This document shows positions 7,579-16,353 of a stretch of 64,000 nucleotides of DNA, one piece after another. The position numbers were made by a program, and so were the translations under genes. The DNA lies in assembly GCA_035628595.1 (NCBI GenBank), contig DASPJN010000021.1, positions 21,998 to 85,997 on the forward strand, read 5' to 3'. The notes below the pieces were generated by a model. The model searched no databases. It saw only the letters and a list, made by a program, of their open reading frames with translations, and was not told the DNA's origin. The number at the start of each line of letters is the position of its first letter. Within the stretch, counting starts at the first letter, position 1. This DNA comes from Chryseosolibacter sp035628595 (GTDB taxonomy: Bacteria > Bacteroidota > Bacteroidia > Cytophagales > Cyclobacteriaceae).

Positions 7579-9741
7579 ATGAATAGTATTTTATACCTGA
7601 TCCCCGCACTAGGTGTTGTTGGATTGATTGCTATGGCGATTAAGTCAGCATGGGTAACAAAACAAGATGCTGGTGATGCCAAAATGCAGGAACTCGCCGG
7701 ATATATTGCAAAAGGTGCAATGGCATTCCTAAGAGCCGAATGGAGGATCCTTACATATTTCGCCGTTATAGCGGCCGTTATTCTCGGCTGGTCCGGAACC
7801 CTCGTTGAGGATTCTCATCCAATCATCGCTATATCATTTCTCATTGGTGCTGTTCTATCAGCCGTTGCCGGTTACATCGGTATGAACATCGCCACAAAGG
7901 CAAACGTACGCACAACGCAGGCTGCCAGAACCAGTCTCGCACAAGCGCTTAAGGTTTCATTCACAGGCGGATCTGTGATGGGAATCGGTGTTGCCGGTCT
8001 TGCTATTTTAGGATTGGGCGGCTTGTTCATTGTCTTCTATAATTATTTTGTTCCGGAAGGAGCCGCAATCACAGGCGTTGAAATGCGACGCGCGATTGAA
8101 GTGCTTGCCGGATTCTCCCTCGGAGCTGAGTCAATAGCATTGTTTGCACGAGTAGGTGGCGGTATCTATACAAAAGCTGCTGACGTGGGCGCCGACCTTG
8201 TCGGTAAGGTGGAAGCTGGTATTCCTGAAGACGACGTTCGCAACCCTGCAACCATCGCCGACAACGTAGGTGATAACGTGGGTGACGTTGCTGGTATGGG
8301 CGCCGATCTTTTCGGTTCATATGTAGCGACAATTCTTGCGACCATGGTGCTTGGCCAGGAAATTCAATCCAACGATAATTTCGGTGGAATGGCTCCTATT
8401 CTGCTGCCGATGTTAATCGCTGGTCTCGGTTTGATATTCTCGATTGTCGGAACGTGGTTCGTGAAGATCAAAAAAGAAACAGACAGCGTTCAGAATGCAT
8501 TGAACATTGGTAACTGGTCTTCGATCATTCTTACCGCTATCGCGTCATACTTTGCTGTGATTTATCTGCTTCCTGAAACCATGTCGCATCGCGGTGTAAC
8601 TTTCACGTCACTCGATGTGTATATCGCAATCATTATCGGTCTTGTGGTTGGAACGCTCATGAGCATGATCACAGAATATTATACAGCTATGGGTAAACGC
8701 CCTGTGCTTTCCATCATCAAGCAATCTGGTACTGGTCACGCAACAAACATCATTGGTGGCCTTTCTGTTGGTATGGAATCAACAGTACTTCCGATCATCG
8801 TTCTTGCAGGTGGTATTATTGGTTCATACGCTTTCGCGGGATTATACGGCGTGGCTATTGCAGCTGCCGGTATGATGGCTACTACAGCGATGCAACTCGC
8901 AATCGATGCATTTGGCCCGATTGCAGATAACGCAGGTGGGATTGCGGAGATGAGCCAGCTTCCGGAAGAGGTTCGTCATCGCACCGATAATCTGGATGCT
9001 GTTGGAAACACAACTGCGGCAACTGGTAAAGGATTCGCGATCGCTTCTGCAGCGCTTACTTCCCTTGCCCTTTTTGCGGCGTTCGTCGGTATTTCAGGTA
9101 TCACAGCGATTGACATCTACAAGGCGCCTGTTCTTGCCGGATTGTTTGTCGGTGGTATGATTCCATTTATTTTCTCGTCGCTGGCGATTGCGGCTGTTGG
9201 TCGTGCAGCTATGGACATGGTAAATGAAGTGAGAAGACAGTTCAGAGAAATCCCGGGAATTATGGAATACAAAGCGAAGCCTGAATACGAAAAGTGTGTT
9301 GCTATTTCAACCAAAGCTTCTATTCGCGAGATGATCGCTCCGGGCGCTATTGCACTCCTCGCTCCTGTTATCGTTGGATTTGTTTTCGGCCCTGAAGTTC
9401 TCGGTGGACTTCTCGCAGGTGTAACTGTTTCGGGTGTGCTGATGGGCATGTTCCAGTCGAATGCAGGTGGTGCGTGGGATAATGCCAAGAAGTCGTTCGA
9501 AAAAGGTGTTGAGATTGACGGAAAGATGTATTACAAGAAATCCGAGCCACACAAAGCTTCTGTGACTGGTGATACCGTGGGCGATCCTTTTAAAGACACG
9601 TCAGGCCCTTCCATGAACATCCTGATTAAGCTTACGTCGATTGTAGCGTTGATCATTGCGCCACACATCTCAGAAAAAGATCACACAACGATTCAACCTG
9701 ACCAGAAACCGAAGGTTGAAGATGTTTCAAGAATAAAATAA
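7579..9741 (+). CDS. hppA: Membrane-bound ion-translocating pyrophosphatase (K+-stimulated type)
   Basis: Integral membrane pump that hydrolyses pyrophosphate to export H+ and/or Na+. It is 720 residues with about 15-16 hydrophobic segments. The PPi/Mg-binding motif KAADVGADLVGKVEAGIPED is followed by NPATIADNVGDNVGDVAGMG, and a second acidic loop DAFGPIADNAGGIAEM is present. In GNTTAATGKG the position that is Lys in K+-independent enzymes is Ala, which marks the K+-dependent class. Whether it moves H+, Na+ or both cannot be told by eye. It has its own promoter and terminator and so appears monocistronic. Confidence 0.95.
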   Translation: MNSILYLIPALGVVGLIAMAIKSAWVTKQDAGDAKMQELAGYIAKGAMAFLRAEWRILTYFAVIAAVILGWSGTLVEDSHPIIAISFLIGAVLSAVAGYIGMNIATKANVRTTQAARTSLAQALKVSFTGGSVMGIGVAGLAILGLGGLFIVFYNYFVPEGAAITGVEMRRAIEVLAGFSLGAESIALFARVGGGIYTKAADVGADLVGKVEAGIPEDDVRNPATIADNVGDNVGDVAGMGADLFGSYVATILATMVLGQEIQSNDNFGGMAPILLPMLIAGLGLIFSIVGTWFVKIKKETDSVQNALNIGNWSSIILTAIASYFAVIYLLPETMSHRGVTFTSLDVYIAIIIGLVVGTLMSMITEYYTAMGKRPVLSIIKQSGTGHATNIIGGLSVGMESTVLPIIVLAGGIIGSYAFAGLYGVAIAAAGMMATTAMQLAIDAFGPIADNAGGIAEMSQLPEEVRHRTDNLDAVGNTTAATGKGFAIASAALTSLALFAAFVGISGITAIDIYKAPVLAGLFVGGMIPFIFSSLAIAAVGRAAMDMVNEVRRQFREIPGIMEYKAKPEYEKCVAISTKASIREMIAPGAIALLAPVIVGFVFGPEVLGGLLAGVTVSGVLMGMFQSNAGGAWDNAKKSFEKGVEIDGKMYYKKSEPHKASVTGDTVGDPFKDTSGPSMNILIKLTSIVALIIAPHISEKDHTTIQPDQKPKVEDVSRIK

Positions 9742-9760
9742 CGTAATACCACGAGTGAGA

Positions 9761-9788
9761 AAGGCCCTGTTCGCAGGGCTTTTTTTAT
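9761..9788 (+). terminator. Rho-independent terminator after hppA
   Basis: GCCCTG (9764-9769), loop TTCG, CAGGGC (9774-9779), extended by A-T and G-T pairs on both sides and followed by a run of seven T. A stable UUCG-type tetraloop hairpin directly downstream of the hppA stop. Confidence 0.9.
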
Positions 9789-9796
9789 ATTCAGAC

Positions 9797-10789
9797 ATGG
9801 ATGTGTTTGTCAAATCGTTTAACAGGCCGTATTACCTCGAAAGGTGCCTGAGAAGCATTTATTGGCAAATAAAGGGTGATTTTAGAATTACCATCCTCGA
9901 TGACGGCACACCTTCAAGATACCTGGAACGAATCCGGAAAGAATTTCCATCGATCATCTTTAAACGATCAGACGGATCGGAGATGAAGTCGGCGGCTATC
10001 GAACAGCATCTCGCCGGACAACAATCGTACAACATAAAAACGATTCCGGTTAAACTTTGGCAACGTGCCATTGACGCGGGCAGTGAAAAGTTTCTTTTAC
10101 TCGAAGAAGACGCGTGGCTCACGCAACCCTCGCACATCAATGATTACCAGGTGATAATGAATCAACACAAGATTGCAATTCTAAAACTTTACTGGTCCGG
10201 CAATCCGAAAATCGTGGAAGGCAGCAAGCATGTTTTAGCTTCAGATGTGGAGCAGATCAGTCCACAATTCACTGCGTTTGACCAGGCAATGACGAAGCTC
10301 GTAATGGAACAAACTTTCCTACGCAAAATCCTTATGAAATTCGGGATCATCTCACCGAATGACCTTCTTCCCTACTACACCCTCTATACGGTTTCTTCTG
10401 CAATCTTCGAGAAAAATTTCTGGCTTTCGCTCTGGAAAGATGCAAGTGAAGTTGTTAACGAGCACGAACAACTGACGCGCGCGTTAAAATGGAAACAAAA
10501 TCATCCGGAGGATGTCTTTGCAAAATCAACTACCCAAAAAGTAAACACCTCATACATTACTTCGTCACTGAATCCATTCAAATCTCCATCAATCGATTTC
10601 ATCTCGCTTAATCATTTTCTGAACGAAGCCTGGTATGCCGGGAAAGTGAATCCCATGCAAAATTATCCGCACGATTTCTCTCTTACGTACCTGGAACAGT
10701 TTGTTCCACTCGATCTCCACAAAATCTGGCATGACTGGATTCACGTGTTCAAAAGGCAGTTCACGGATCAGGGCTGCATAATTGAATAG
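9797..10789 (+). CDS. Glycosyltransferase family 2-like protein
   Basis: 330-residue protein without signal peptide. It begins MDVFVKSFNRPYYLERCL, a typical GT-A opening, with ITILDDGTPS near residue 33 and an LLEEDAW acidic motif near residue 102 that may stand for the metal-binding DxD. These suggest transfer of sugar from a nucleotide donor. The C-terminal half is not recognised. The ATG at 9797 is chosen because the alternative GTG at 9755 lies before the hppA terminator. No glycan or envelope operon is adjacent, so the acceptor is unknown. Confidence 0.65.
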   Translation: MDVFVKSFNRPYYLERCLRSIYWQIKGDFRITILDDGTPSRYLERIRKEFPSIIFKRSDGSEMKSAAIEQHLAGQQSYNIKTIPVKLWQRAIDAGSEKFLLLEEDAWLTQPSHINDYQVIMNQHKIAILKLYWSGNPKIVEGSKHVLASDVEQISPQFTAFDQAMTKLVMEQTFLRKILMKFGIISPNDLLPYYTLYTVSSAIFEKNFWLSLWKDASEVVNEHEQLTRALKWKQNHPEDVFAKSTTQKVNTSYITSSLNPFKSPSIDFISLNHFLNEAWYAGKVNPMQNYPHDFSLTYLEQFVPLDLHKIWHDWIHVFKRQFTDQGCIIE

Positions 10790-10831
10790 CCTATCCCAAC
10801 ATTCGTCTTTTTTCAGTAGTTTGGCTGTACT

Positions 10832-11260
10832 ATGAATCGTTTAACAGCCACAATTTTACTCCTGTGCATTTCCACAACACTTGCCGCCCAATCGGTAATC
10901 GGCAAATGGAAAACCATTGATGACGAGACTGGTGAGGAAAAGTCAGTCGTCGAGATTTATAGCAAAAACGACAAAGTCTACGGGAAGGTAATCAAGCTTT
11001 TCCGAAAGCCAGGCGAAGATCCAGACCCGGTGTGTGATGACTGTGAAGAAGACGATCCCAGGTTCAGGAAAAAGATCATCGGAATGGATATCATACTCGA
11101 CATGGAAGCATCCGACGGGGAGTATTCAGGTGGGACAATCTTAGACCCGGCCAATGGAAAGGTCTACAAATGCAAATTGTGGGTTGAGGACGGCGAACTC
11201 CAGGTAAGGGGTTATTGGGGGCCGTTTTTCAGAACCCAAACGTGGAAAAAAGTCTCTTAA
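10832..11260 (+). CDS. Secreted DUF2147 family protein
   Basis: 142 residues with a signal peptide ending near TTLAAQ. The mature part begins SVIGKWKTIDDETGEEKSVV and ends GYWGPFFRTQTWKKV, the pattern of DUF2147, a small lipocalin-like beta protein family of unknown role that is common in Bacteroidota and Proteobacteria. A central CDDCEEDDPRF segment could bind metal. It precedes the sigma factor gene by 70 bp and may or may not be co-transcribed. Confidence 0.85.
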   Translation: MNRLTATILLLCISTTLAAQSVIGKWKTIDDETGEEKSVVEIYSKNDKVYGKVIKLFRKPGEDPDPVCDDCEEDDPRFRKKIIGMDIILDMEASDGEYSGGTILDPANGKVYKCKLWVEDGELQVRGYWGPFFRTQTWKKVS

Positions 11261-11330
11261 CGAAATCAGAAGCAAATAGTCGATATTTCCTACGAAAAAG
11301 AGAAGGTCGGCGGTTACAAGGTGCGAATCG

Positions 11331-11894
11331 ATGGTATACAAGGTTAAGTCAGACATGGACGAAAAAGATGTCTTTGAAAGGATCTGCAAAGGTGATGAAA
11401 AAGCGCTGGAATACCTTTATAAGAAGTATTACAGGATGATGACGAAGCTTGTGATTACCAACAGCGGAACGGAAGAGGAGGCACGGGATGTTTATCAGGA
11501 TGCATTGATTGTTTTTTGGCAGAAGGCAACCTCGGGAAACCTGATTCTTACCTCTAAAATCAGTACGTACATCTATAGTATTTGTCAAAACCTGTGGCGG
11601 AAGGAACTTGACAGGAAGAAAAGACTGTCTAACGAGGAAAAGGACTCTGCTGTAGTAATAGATGTCGATACTCCTGAAAAGGAGAAAATCGTCGCTAAAT
11701 GCATCGAACAACTCGGTGATACATGCAAGAAGGTGCTGATGTACTATTACTTCGAAGAGATGTCAATGCAGGACATAGCAGAGAAACTTGGATTTGCCAA
11801 CACGGATACGGCAAAGACAAAAAAATATAAGTGTAAAAAGAAACTCGATGAACTGGTCAAAGCTCAGTATTCTGAGCAAGACTTTTTAGATTAG
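11331..11894 (+). CDS. RNA polymerase sigma factor, ECF subfamily
   Basis: Sigma-70 family protein of 187 residues. Region 2 is seen as EEARDVYQDALIVFWQKA and region 4 as a C-terminal helix-turn-helix, CKKVLMYYYFEEMSMQDIAE followed by TKKYKCKKKLDELV. The start may be ATG 11331 or the internal ATG 11355 (MDEKDVFERICKG), which fits the family better and would give 179 residues. It is followed after 6 bp by a membrane protein gene that probably acts as its anti-sigma partner, a common arrangement for ECF factors. Confidence 0.88.
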   Translation: MVYKVKSDMDEKDVFERICKGDEKALEYLYKKYYRMMTKLVITNSGTEEEARDVYQDALIVFWQKATSGNLILTSKISTYIYSICQNLWRKELDRKKRLSNEEKDSAVVIDVDTPEKEKIVAKCIEQLGDTCKKVLMYYYFEEMSMQDIAEKLGFANTDTAKTKKYKCKKKLDELVKAQYSEQDFLD

Positions 11895-11900
11895 AAATTC

Positions 11901-12767
11901 ATGGCAACAGAAAGAGATTTAGAACTGTTAGACGATTACCTGGGAAACAGATTGAAGGGTGAGGAAAAGACGTCGTTCGAGCAGCGCCTGCAAGCCGACC
12001 CTGAACTTCAAGGCGAAATGCAACTGCAGCAACACATGATTTCGGGTATCCGAAACGCCCGGGCAGCTGAACTGAAGGCCATGCTCAATAACATACCGCT
12101 TTCGGGCATCTCTCAGGGCGGTGCCTCTGTCGCCGCAAAGTTTGCAATGGGTGGATTGATTGCCGGCGCAGTCATCACCGGGGTTTATTTTCTCTCGAAA
12201 GAGGAGCCAAAAGAGGTAGCACCAGCTACTGAAAAACAAATTCCAGCTACATCAGACAGCAATCAGGATGCAACTTCTTCGATTGAAGAGGAAACCAAAA
12301 AAGAACCTGAAACCATTGCCACAGAATCGAAACCAATAGTTGCCAGGCCAAAAGCGAAACAGCCTGTAAAAGATTCTCAGGCGACAACTGAGGTGACACA
12401 ACCGCAGATAGAAGTCTTCGATCCGACAGAAGAGGCCGAAGGCACCGGAAGCCACGTCAATCAGACGGAATCGAAACCTGCAACAACAGGAAAAGCCGAG
12501 CCCTCCGTTACTGTTTCTGTCGACAAGAGCCACCGCGACTTTGGATTTCACTATCAGTTCAAAGACGAAAAACTTTTCCTCTACGGACCATTTGAAAGAA
12601 ACCTGTACGAGATCATGGAATTCTTCAGCGACGAAAAGCGGACGATATTCCTCTACTACAAGGATTCATACTATTTGCTAAAGGAAGACGGCAGCGAGAT
12701 CAAGCCGTTGAAAGAAATAGCAGACCCGATTTTGTTGCGTAAGCTCAACGAATCACGCGGTAAATAA
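11901..12767 (+). CDS. Membrane protein, probable anti-sigma partner of the ECF factor
   Basis: 288 residues. The N-terminal ~75 residues (LLDDYLGNRLKGEEKTSFEQ, then ADPELQ) resemble the cytoplasmic part of zinc-less Bacteroidota anti-sigma factors. One membrane segment follows near residues 80-98 (GGLIAGAVITGVYFLS). Next comes a linker of about 100 residues rich in Glu, Thr, Pro and Lys, and a folded C-terminal domain of about 75 residues (FGFHYQFKDEKLFLYGPFER onward, Tyr/Phe rich). The gene sits 6 bp after the sigma factor and ends at a strong terminator. The anti-sigma role is inferred from context. Confidence 0.65.
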   Translation: MATERDLELLDDYLGNRLKGEEKTSFEQRLQADPELQGEMQLQQHMISGIRNARAAELKAMLNNIPLSGISQGGASVAAKFAMGGLIAGAVITGVYFLSKEEPKEVAPATEKQIPATSDSNQDATSSIEEETKKEPETIATESKPIVARPKAKQPVKDSQATTEVTQPQIEVFDPTEEAEGTGSHVNQTESKPATTGKAEPSVTVSVDKSHRDFGFHYQFKDEKLFLYGPFERNLYEIMEFFSDEKRTIFLYYKDSYYLLKEDGSEIKPLKEIADPILLRKLNESRGK

Positions 12768-12776
12768 CGTTATCAG

Positions 12777-12802
12777 AGCCCGGTTTTGCCCGGGCTTTTT
12801 TA
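12777..12802 (+). terminator. Rho-independent terminator after the sigma operon
   Basis: AGCCCGG (12777-12783), loop TTTTGC, CCGGGCT (12790-12796), then a run of T. Perfect 7-bp GC-rich stem with a T-tract. Confidence 0.9.
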
Positions 12803-12830
12803 TTCCCATCTGAATACACGTGCGCAGTCG

Positions 12831-12860
12831 TTTGGCCTTCTGGAAATTATCCTAAATTTG
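12831..12860 (+). promoter_or_regulatory. Bacteroidota-type promoter for the ftsX operon
   Basis: TTTG at 12831-12834 and TAAATTTG at 12853-12860 with an 18-bp spacer, a full match to the -33/-7 consensus. The ftsX ATG is at 12868, only 7 bp after the -7 box, so the transcript would be leaderless or nearly so. Confidence 0.72.
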
Positions 12861-12867
12861 CTGCACG

Positions 12868-13752
12868 ATGGAAAAAGTGACCAGGAAAAAGAAACTGGGA
12901 GGTTATCCCGCTATCGGTGTCGTGATCAGCGTAACACTGGCACTTTTCGTCATTGGACTATTTTCATTGCTGATTCTTTATTCTAAACACCTGGAAGAAG
13001 AAGTCAGAAAGAACATAAAGGTCCAGGTTTACCTGAAATCGAACATCTCGACACCACAGCGCCTCGAAATTGAAAACCGGTTGCTTTCCCTTCCCTACGT
13101 TTCAAAACGCGCCGACGAAAAAATGACGTTCGTTTCTAAGGATGAAGCGGCGAAGAAGTTTATCGCCGAAACGGGTGAAGATTTTACTGCTTTCCTGGGT
13201 GAGAATCCATTGCACGATGCGTACCTCGTATCTGTCGATGAAGTCTATCACACAAAAGAAAGCATGGAGAAAATCAAGACTGAAATTCAAAAAATGAATG
13301 GCGTCTTCCAGGTTTTCTATGTTGAAGGACTTATCGAGTCTGTGAATGAAAATGTGACAAAGATCGGCCTGTTCCTCGCAGGCCTTATACTCGTGTTGTT
13401 GATTACCGTTGCCTTGCTGATAAACAATACACTCCGCATTGCACTTTTTTCGCAGCGTTTTCTTATTCGAAGCATGCAGCTTGTGGGTGCAACGCGGTGG
13501 TTTATTCAAAAACCTTTTTTACTCCGCGCAGCCGGCTATGGCTTGCTCGGTGGCATCTTCGCAGCAATTCTCCTGTGGATACTCACCAGCTATGCGCAAC
13601 AAAAAATCATTGATCTCAAAACACTTCACCTGCAACAGGAATTTCTGATCGTTGCCGGGCTACTCTTATTGATTGGAATGGTATTGGTTGTGATCAGTAC
13701 GTTGGTTTCTATTCAGAAGTACTTAAAAATGTCGCTAGACGAATTGTATTGA
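12868..13752 (+). CDS. ftsX: Cell division protein FtsX (ABC permease-like)
   Basis: 294-residue inner-membrane protein that with FtsE controls septal peptidoglycan hydrolases. It has a short cytoplasmic N-terminus (MEKVTRKKKLGGYPAIG), TM1 at about 17-39, an extracytoplasmic domain (VQVYLKSNISTPQRLEIENR and on) to about residue 165, then three TM segments with the conserved IRSMQLVGATRWFIQKPFLL loop. ftsE is not adjacent, a separation I believe is frequent in Bacteroidota. It heads an operon running to gldC. Confidence 0.92.
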   Translation: MEKVTRKKKLGGYPAIGVVISVTLALFVIGLFSLLILYSKHLEEEVRKNIKVQVYLKSNISTPQRLEIENRLLSLPYVSKRADEKMTFVSKDEAAKKFIAETGEDFTAFLGENPLHDAYLVSVDEVYHTKESMEKIKTEIQKMNGVFQVFYVEGLIESVNENVTKIGLFLAGLILVLLITVALLINNTLRIALFSQRFLIRSMQLVGATRWFIQKPFLLRAAGYGLLGGIFAAILLWILTSYAQQKIIDLKTLHLQQEFLIVAGLLLLIGMVLVVISTLVSIQKYLKMSLDELY

Positions 13753-13754
13753 AT

Positions 13755-13955
13755 ATGGAAAAACTTCCCTTTGGCAGAAAGAATTATCAGTGGATGATTA
13801 TCGGCATTTTGACGTTGGTCGCAGGCTTCACCATTATGTCGCTTGATAACGAACCGCATGGTTTCGGATTTCTCGGGCTTACGCTCGGCCCTATCGTTGT
13901 CATGGCGGGTTTTATCATCGAGATATTCGCCATCCTTCAGAAACCATCTAAGTAA
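13755..13955 (+). CDS. Small membrane protein, DUF3098
   Basis: 66 residues from ATG 13755 (MEKLPFGRKNYQWM); a TTG two codons earlier overlaps the ftsX stop. Two hydrophobic segments (MIIGILTLVAGFTIMSL and LGPIVVMAGFIIEIFAIL) give a hairpin in the inner membrane. The sequence matches DUF3098, a Bacteroidota family often found between ftsX and uppP. Its constant position suggests a link to envelope or division work, but no activity is known. Confidence 0.82.
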   Translation: MEKLPFGRKNYQWMIIGILTLVAGFTIMSLDNEPHGFGFLGLTLGPIVVMAGFIIEIFAILQKPSK

Positions 13956-13961
13956 ACCTTC

Positions 13962-14753
13962 ATGTCAATTATCGAAGCGATTATCCTCGCAGTAATCGAG
14001 GGCATTACCGAATTCCTTCCGATATCGTCGACAGGACACATGATTATCGGTTCCTCGCTGATGGGAATCGCGTCGCATCCATTTACTAAAATGTTCACGG
14101 TGGCGATACAGTTCGGTGCAATTCTTTCTGTTGTCGTGTTATATTGGAAGCGGTTTTTTCAGTCGTTTGATTTTTACTTCAAGATTTTCGTAGGATTCAT
14201 TCCCGCCGTGATCGGTGGCTTACTGTTTAAAGATTATATCGATGCGCTTCTCGAACGTGTCGAGATTGTGGGCTTCATGTTATTAATCGGCGGTATTTTT
14301 TTCCTCTTTCTCGACAAGATCTTCAAAGAAGATCGAGACATTGATGAAAACATCACGTATCCTAAAGCATTTAAGATCGGCATGTTCCAGATCATCGCGA
14401 TGATTCCGGGCGTGAGTCGGTCCGCAGCAACCATCATCGGTGGATTATCACAAAAACTGACGAAAAAAACCGCTGCTGAATTCTCATTCTTTCTTGCGGT
14501 TCCAACCATGTTCGCTGCAACTGCTCTTTCGTTGTATGAATTCTTCAAATCAGGACAAACTTTCGGGCAGAATGAAATCACATTACTCATTGTCGGCAAT
14601 GTAGTTGCATTCATCGTCGCGATGGTGGCGATCAAATCCTTTATTGCCTTTCTTACCCGTCATGGTTTTAAAGTATTCGGCTACTACCGGATAATTGTTG
14701 GCATTGTGATTCTCACATTGTACTATCTAGGAGTCGAACTTTCGATTGTGTGA
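13962..14753 (+). CDS. uppP: Undecaprenyl-diphosphatase
   Basis: BacA/UppP-type enzyme that recycles undecaprenyl pyrophosphate to the monophosphate lipid carrier for peptidoglycan and other surface glycans. The 263 residues are largely hydrophobic. Motifs are GITEFLPISSTGHM at residues 14-27 (catalytic Glu, Ser and His region) and MIPGVSRSAATI near residue 147 (essential Ser/Arg). The stop overlaps the truB start (TGATG), so the genes are translationally coupled. Confidence 0.95.
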   Translation: MSIIEAIILAVIEGITEFLPISSTGHMIIGSSLMGIASHPFTKMFTVAIQFGAILSVVVLYWKRFFQSFDFYFKIFVGFIPAVIGGLLFKDYIDALLERVEIVGFMLLIGGIFFLFLDKIFKEDRDIDENITYPKAFKIGMFQIIAMIPGVSRSAATIIGGLSQKLTKKTAAEFSFFLAVPTMFAATALSLYEFFKSGQTFGQNEITLLIVGNVVAFIVAMVAIKSFIAFLTRHGFKVFGYYRIIVGIVILTLYYLGVELSIV

Positions 14754-15415
14754 TGGAGGCAACATCGATACCTGAAGAAGGCCGGGTATTACTAATCGAC
14801 AAACCACTCGACTGGACATCGTTTGATGTCGTCAATAAGCTTCGCTACAAACTAAAAATCAAGAAGATCGGGCACGCCGGAACATTGGATCCTCTGGCAA
14901 CCGGATTGCTGATTGTTTGCGTGGGAAAAATGACTAAACGTATTGATGAATACATGGGGCTCGAAAAAGAGTACACTGGCAAATTCATCATTGGAAAAAC
15001 GACACCCTCGCATGATCTCGAAACTGAAATCTTTGACGGTGGTGATATCGCGCATATTACACCTGGATTGATTCATGGGGCAGCATCCGGATTCGTGGGA
15101 AAGATCAGCCAGCTTCCTCCTTTGCATTCAGCGATTAAGATCGGGGGAAAACGCGCCTACGAATTTGCGCGGTCAGGCAGAAGTATTGAACTGCAACCCA
15201 GAGAGGTTGAAGTTTCGGCGTTTGAGATCACAAACATTAATTCATCTGAAATCAGTTTTCGGATTGTGTGTTCGAAAGGCACTTACATACGAAGCCTTGC
15301 ACGCGATTTTGGCGATAAACTTGGAACAGGCGCGTATCTTTCGGAACTTTGCCGCACCCGCATCGGGAATTTTCATCTGGCAGACGCTATCAAAATTGAA
15401 GACTTTGTTTCATGA
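14753..15415 (+). CDS. truB: tRNA pseudouridine(55) synthase
   Basis: Isomerises U55 in the T loop of tRNAs. It has 220 residues. KPLDWTSFDVVNKLR opens the catalytic domain, and GHAGTLDPLATGLL near residue 42 carries the catalytic Asp; CSKGTYIRSLARDFG is the second RNA-binding motif. The C-terminal PUA extension seen in longer homologues is absent, as I believe is usual in Bacteroidota. ATG 14753 is preferred to the GTG at 14750. Its end overlaps ribF by ATGA. Confidence 0.95.
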   Translation: MEATSIPEEGRVLLIDKPLDWTSFDVVNKLRYKLKIKKIGHAGTLDPLATGLLIVCVGKMTKRIDEYMGLEKEYTGKFIIGKTTPSHDLETEIFDGGDIAHITPGLIHGAASGFVGKISQLPPLHSAIKIGGKRAYEFARSGRSIELQPREVEVSAFEITNINSSEISFRIVCSKGTYIRSLARDFGDKLGTGAYLSELCRTRIGNFHLADAIKIEDFVS

Positions 15416-16353
15416 AAATCTATCATGGTATTGATGATTTTGTAAAACTGAACAATGCTATTGTTACAAGCGGTACATTCGACGGCGTACACGTTGGCCA
15501 TCAGAAAATCCTGACAAGACTACGCGAAGTTGCCGCGCGCAATAATGGCGAAACAGTCGTTATCACCTATTGGCCGCATCCGAGACTCGTTCTGCACCCG
15601 GAGGATGATACACTCAAGTTGCTTAACACGTTTGAAGAAAAAGCTGACCTGCTAAAAATTCAGGGTATTCAACACCTGGTAAGAATTCCTTTCACCAAAG
15701 AATTTTCGAACCTCAATTCAGAAGAGTTCATTAAAAAGATCCTGGTAGAAACGATCGGTACAAAAAAACTTGTGATTGGCTACGACCACCATTTCGGCAA
15801 AAACCGCGAAGGAAGTTTTGAACAGTTGAAAGTGAATGCGCCGCGATACGGATTTGAAGTCGAAGAGATTCCGAGACTTGATGTCGACCATGTCGGCGTG
15901 AGTTCAACACGAATCCGGCAAGCGTTGGAACAGGGGGATATCCATACCGCCAACCATTTCCTCGGACGTGCGTATAGCCTTACCGGTCGGGTCATTGCCG
16001 GCGATAAGATCGGACGGCTGATCGGATACCCAACGGCAAACATTGACCTGGATACAAAATTTAAATTGATTCCCATGCATGGCATCTATGCCGTCACAGT
16101 TTCGCATGAAGGTCGAATATACGGTGGAATGCTTTACATCGGGTATCGCCCGACGATTAACGGAACGAGACTAAATATTGAGGTCAATATCTTTGATTTC
16201 AAACAGGACATCTATGGAGAATCGATTACGGTTCACTTTCATAAAATGATCAGGGGCGACGAGAAATTCGGCGATCTCGAACAATTAAAAGCCCAGTTGA
16301 AAATTGACCAGGATAACTCACTTGAAGTATTACAAAATATTCAATTGCGCTAA
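15412..16353 (+). CDS. ribF: Bifunctional riboflavin kinase / FAD synthetase
   Basis: Makes FMN from riboflavin and then FAD. The 313-residue protein has an N-terminal nucleotidyltransferase domain with VTSGTFDGVHVGHQKIL near residue 20 (HxGH-type motif) and GVSSTRIRQAL near 163. The C-terminal flavokinase domain has IGRLIGYPTANIDL (PTAN motif) near 200. Both domains appear intact. ATGA overlap with truB upstream and TAATG overlap with the following gene place it firmly in the operon. Confidence 0.96.
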   Translation: MKIYHGIDDFVKLNNAIVTSGTFDGVHVGHQKILTRLREVAARNNGETVVITYWPHPRLVLHPEDDTLKLLNTFEEKADLLKIQGIQHLVRIPFTKEFSNLNSEEFIKKILVETIGTKKLVIGYDHHFGKNREGSFEQLKVNAPRYGFEVEEIPRLDVDHVGVSSTRIRQALEQGDIHTANHFLGRAYSLTGRVIAGDKIGRLIGYPTANIDLDTKFKLIPMHGIYAVTVSHEGRIYGGMLYIGYRPTINGTRLNIEVNIFDFKQDIYGESITVHFHKMIRGDEKFGDLEQLKAQLKIDQDNSLEVLQNIQLR

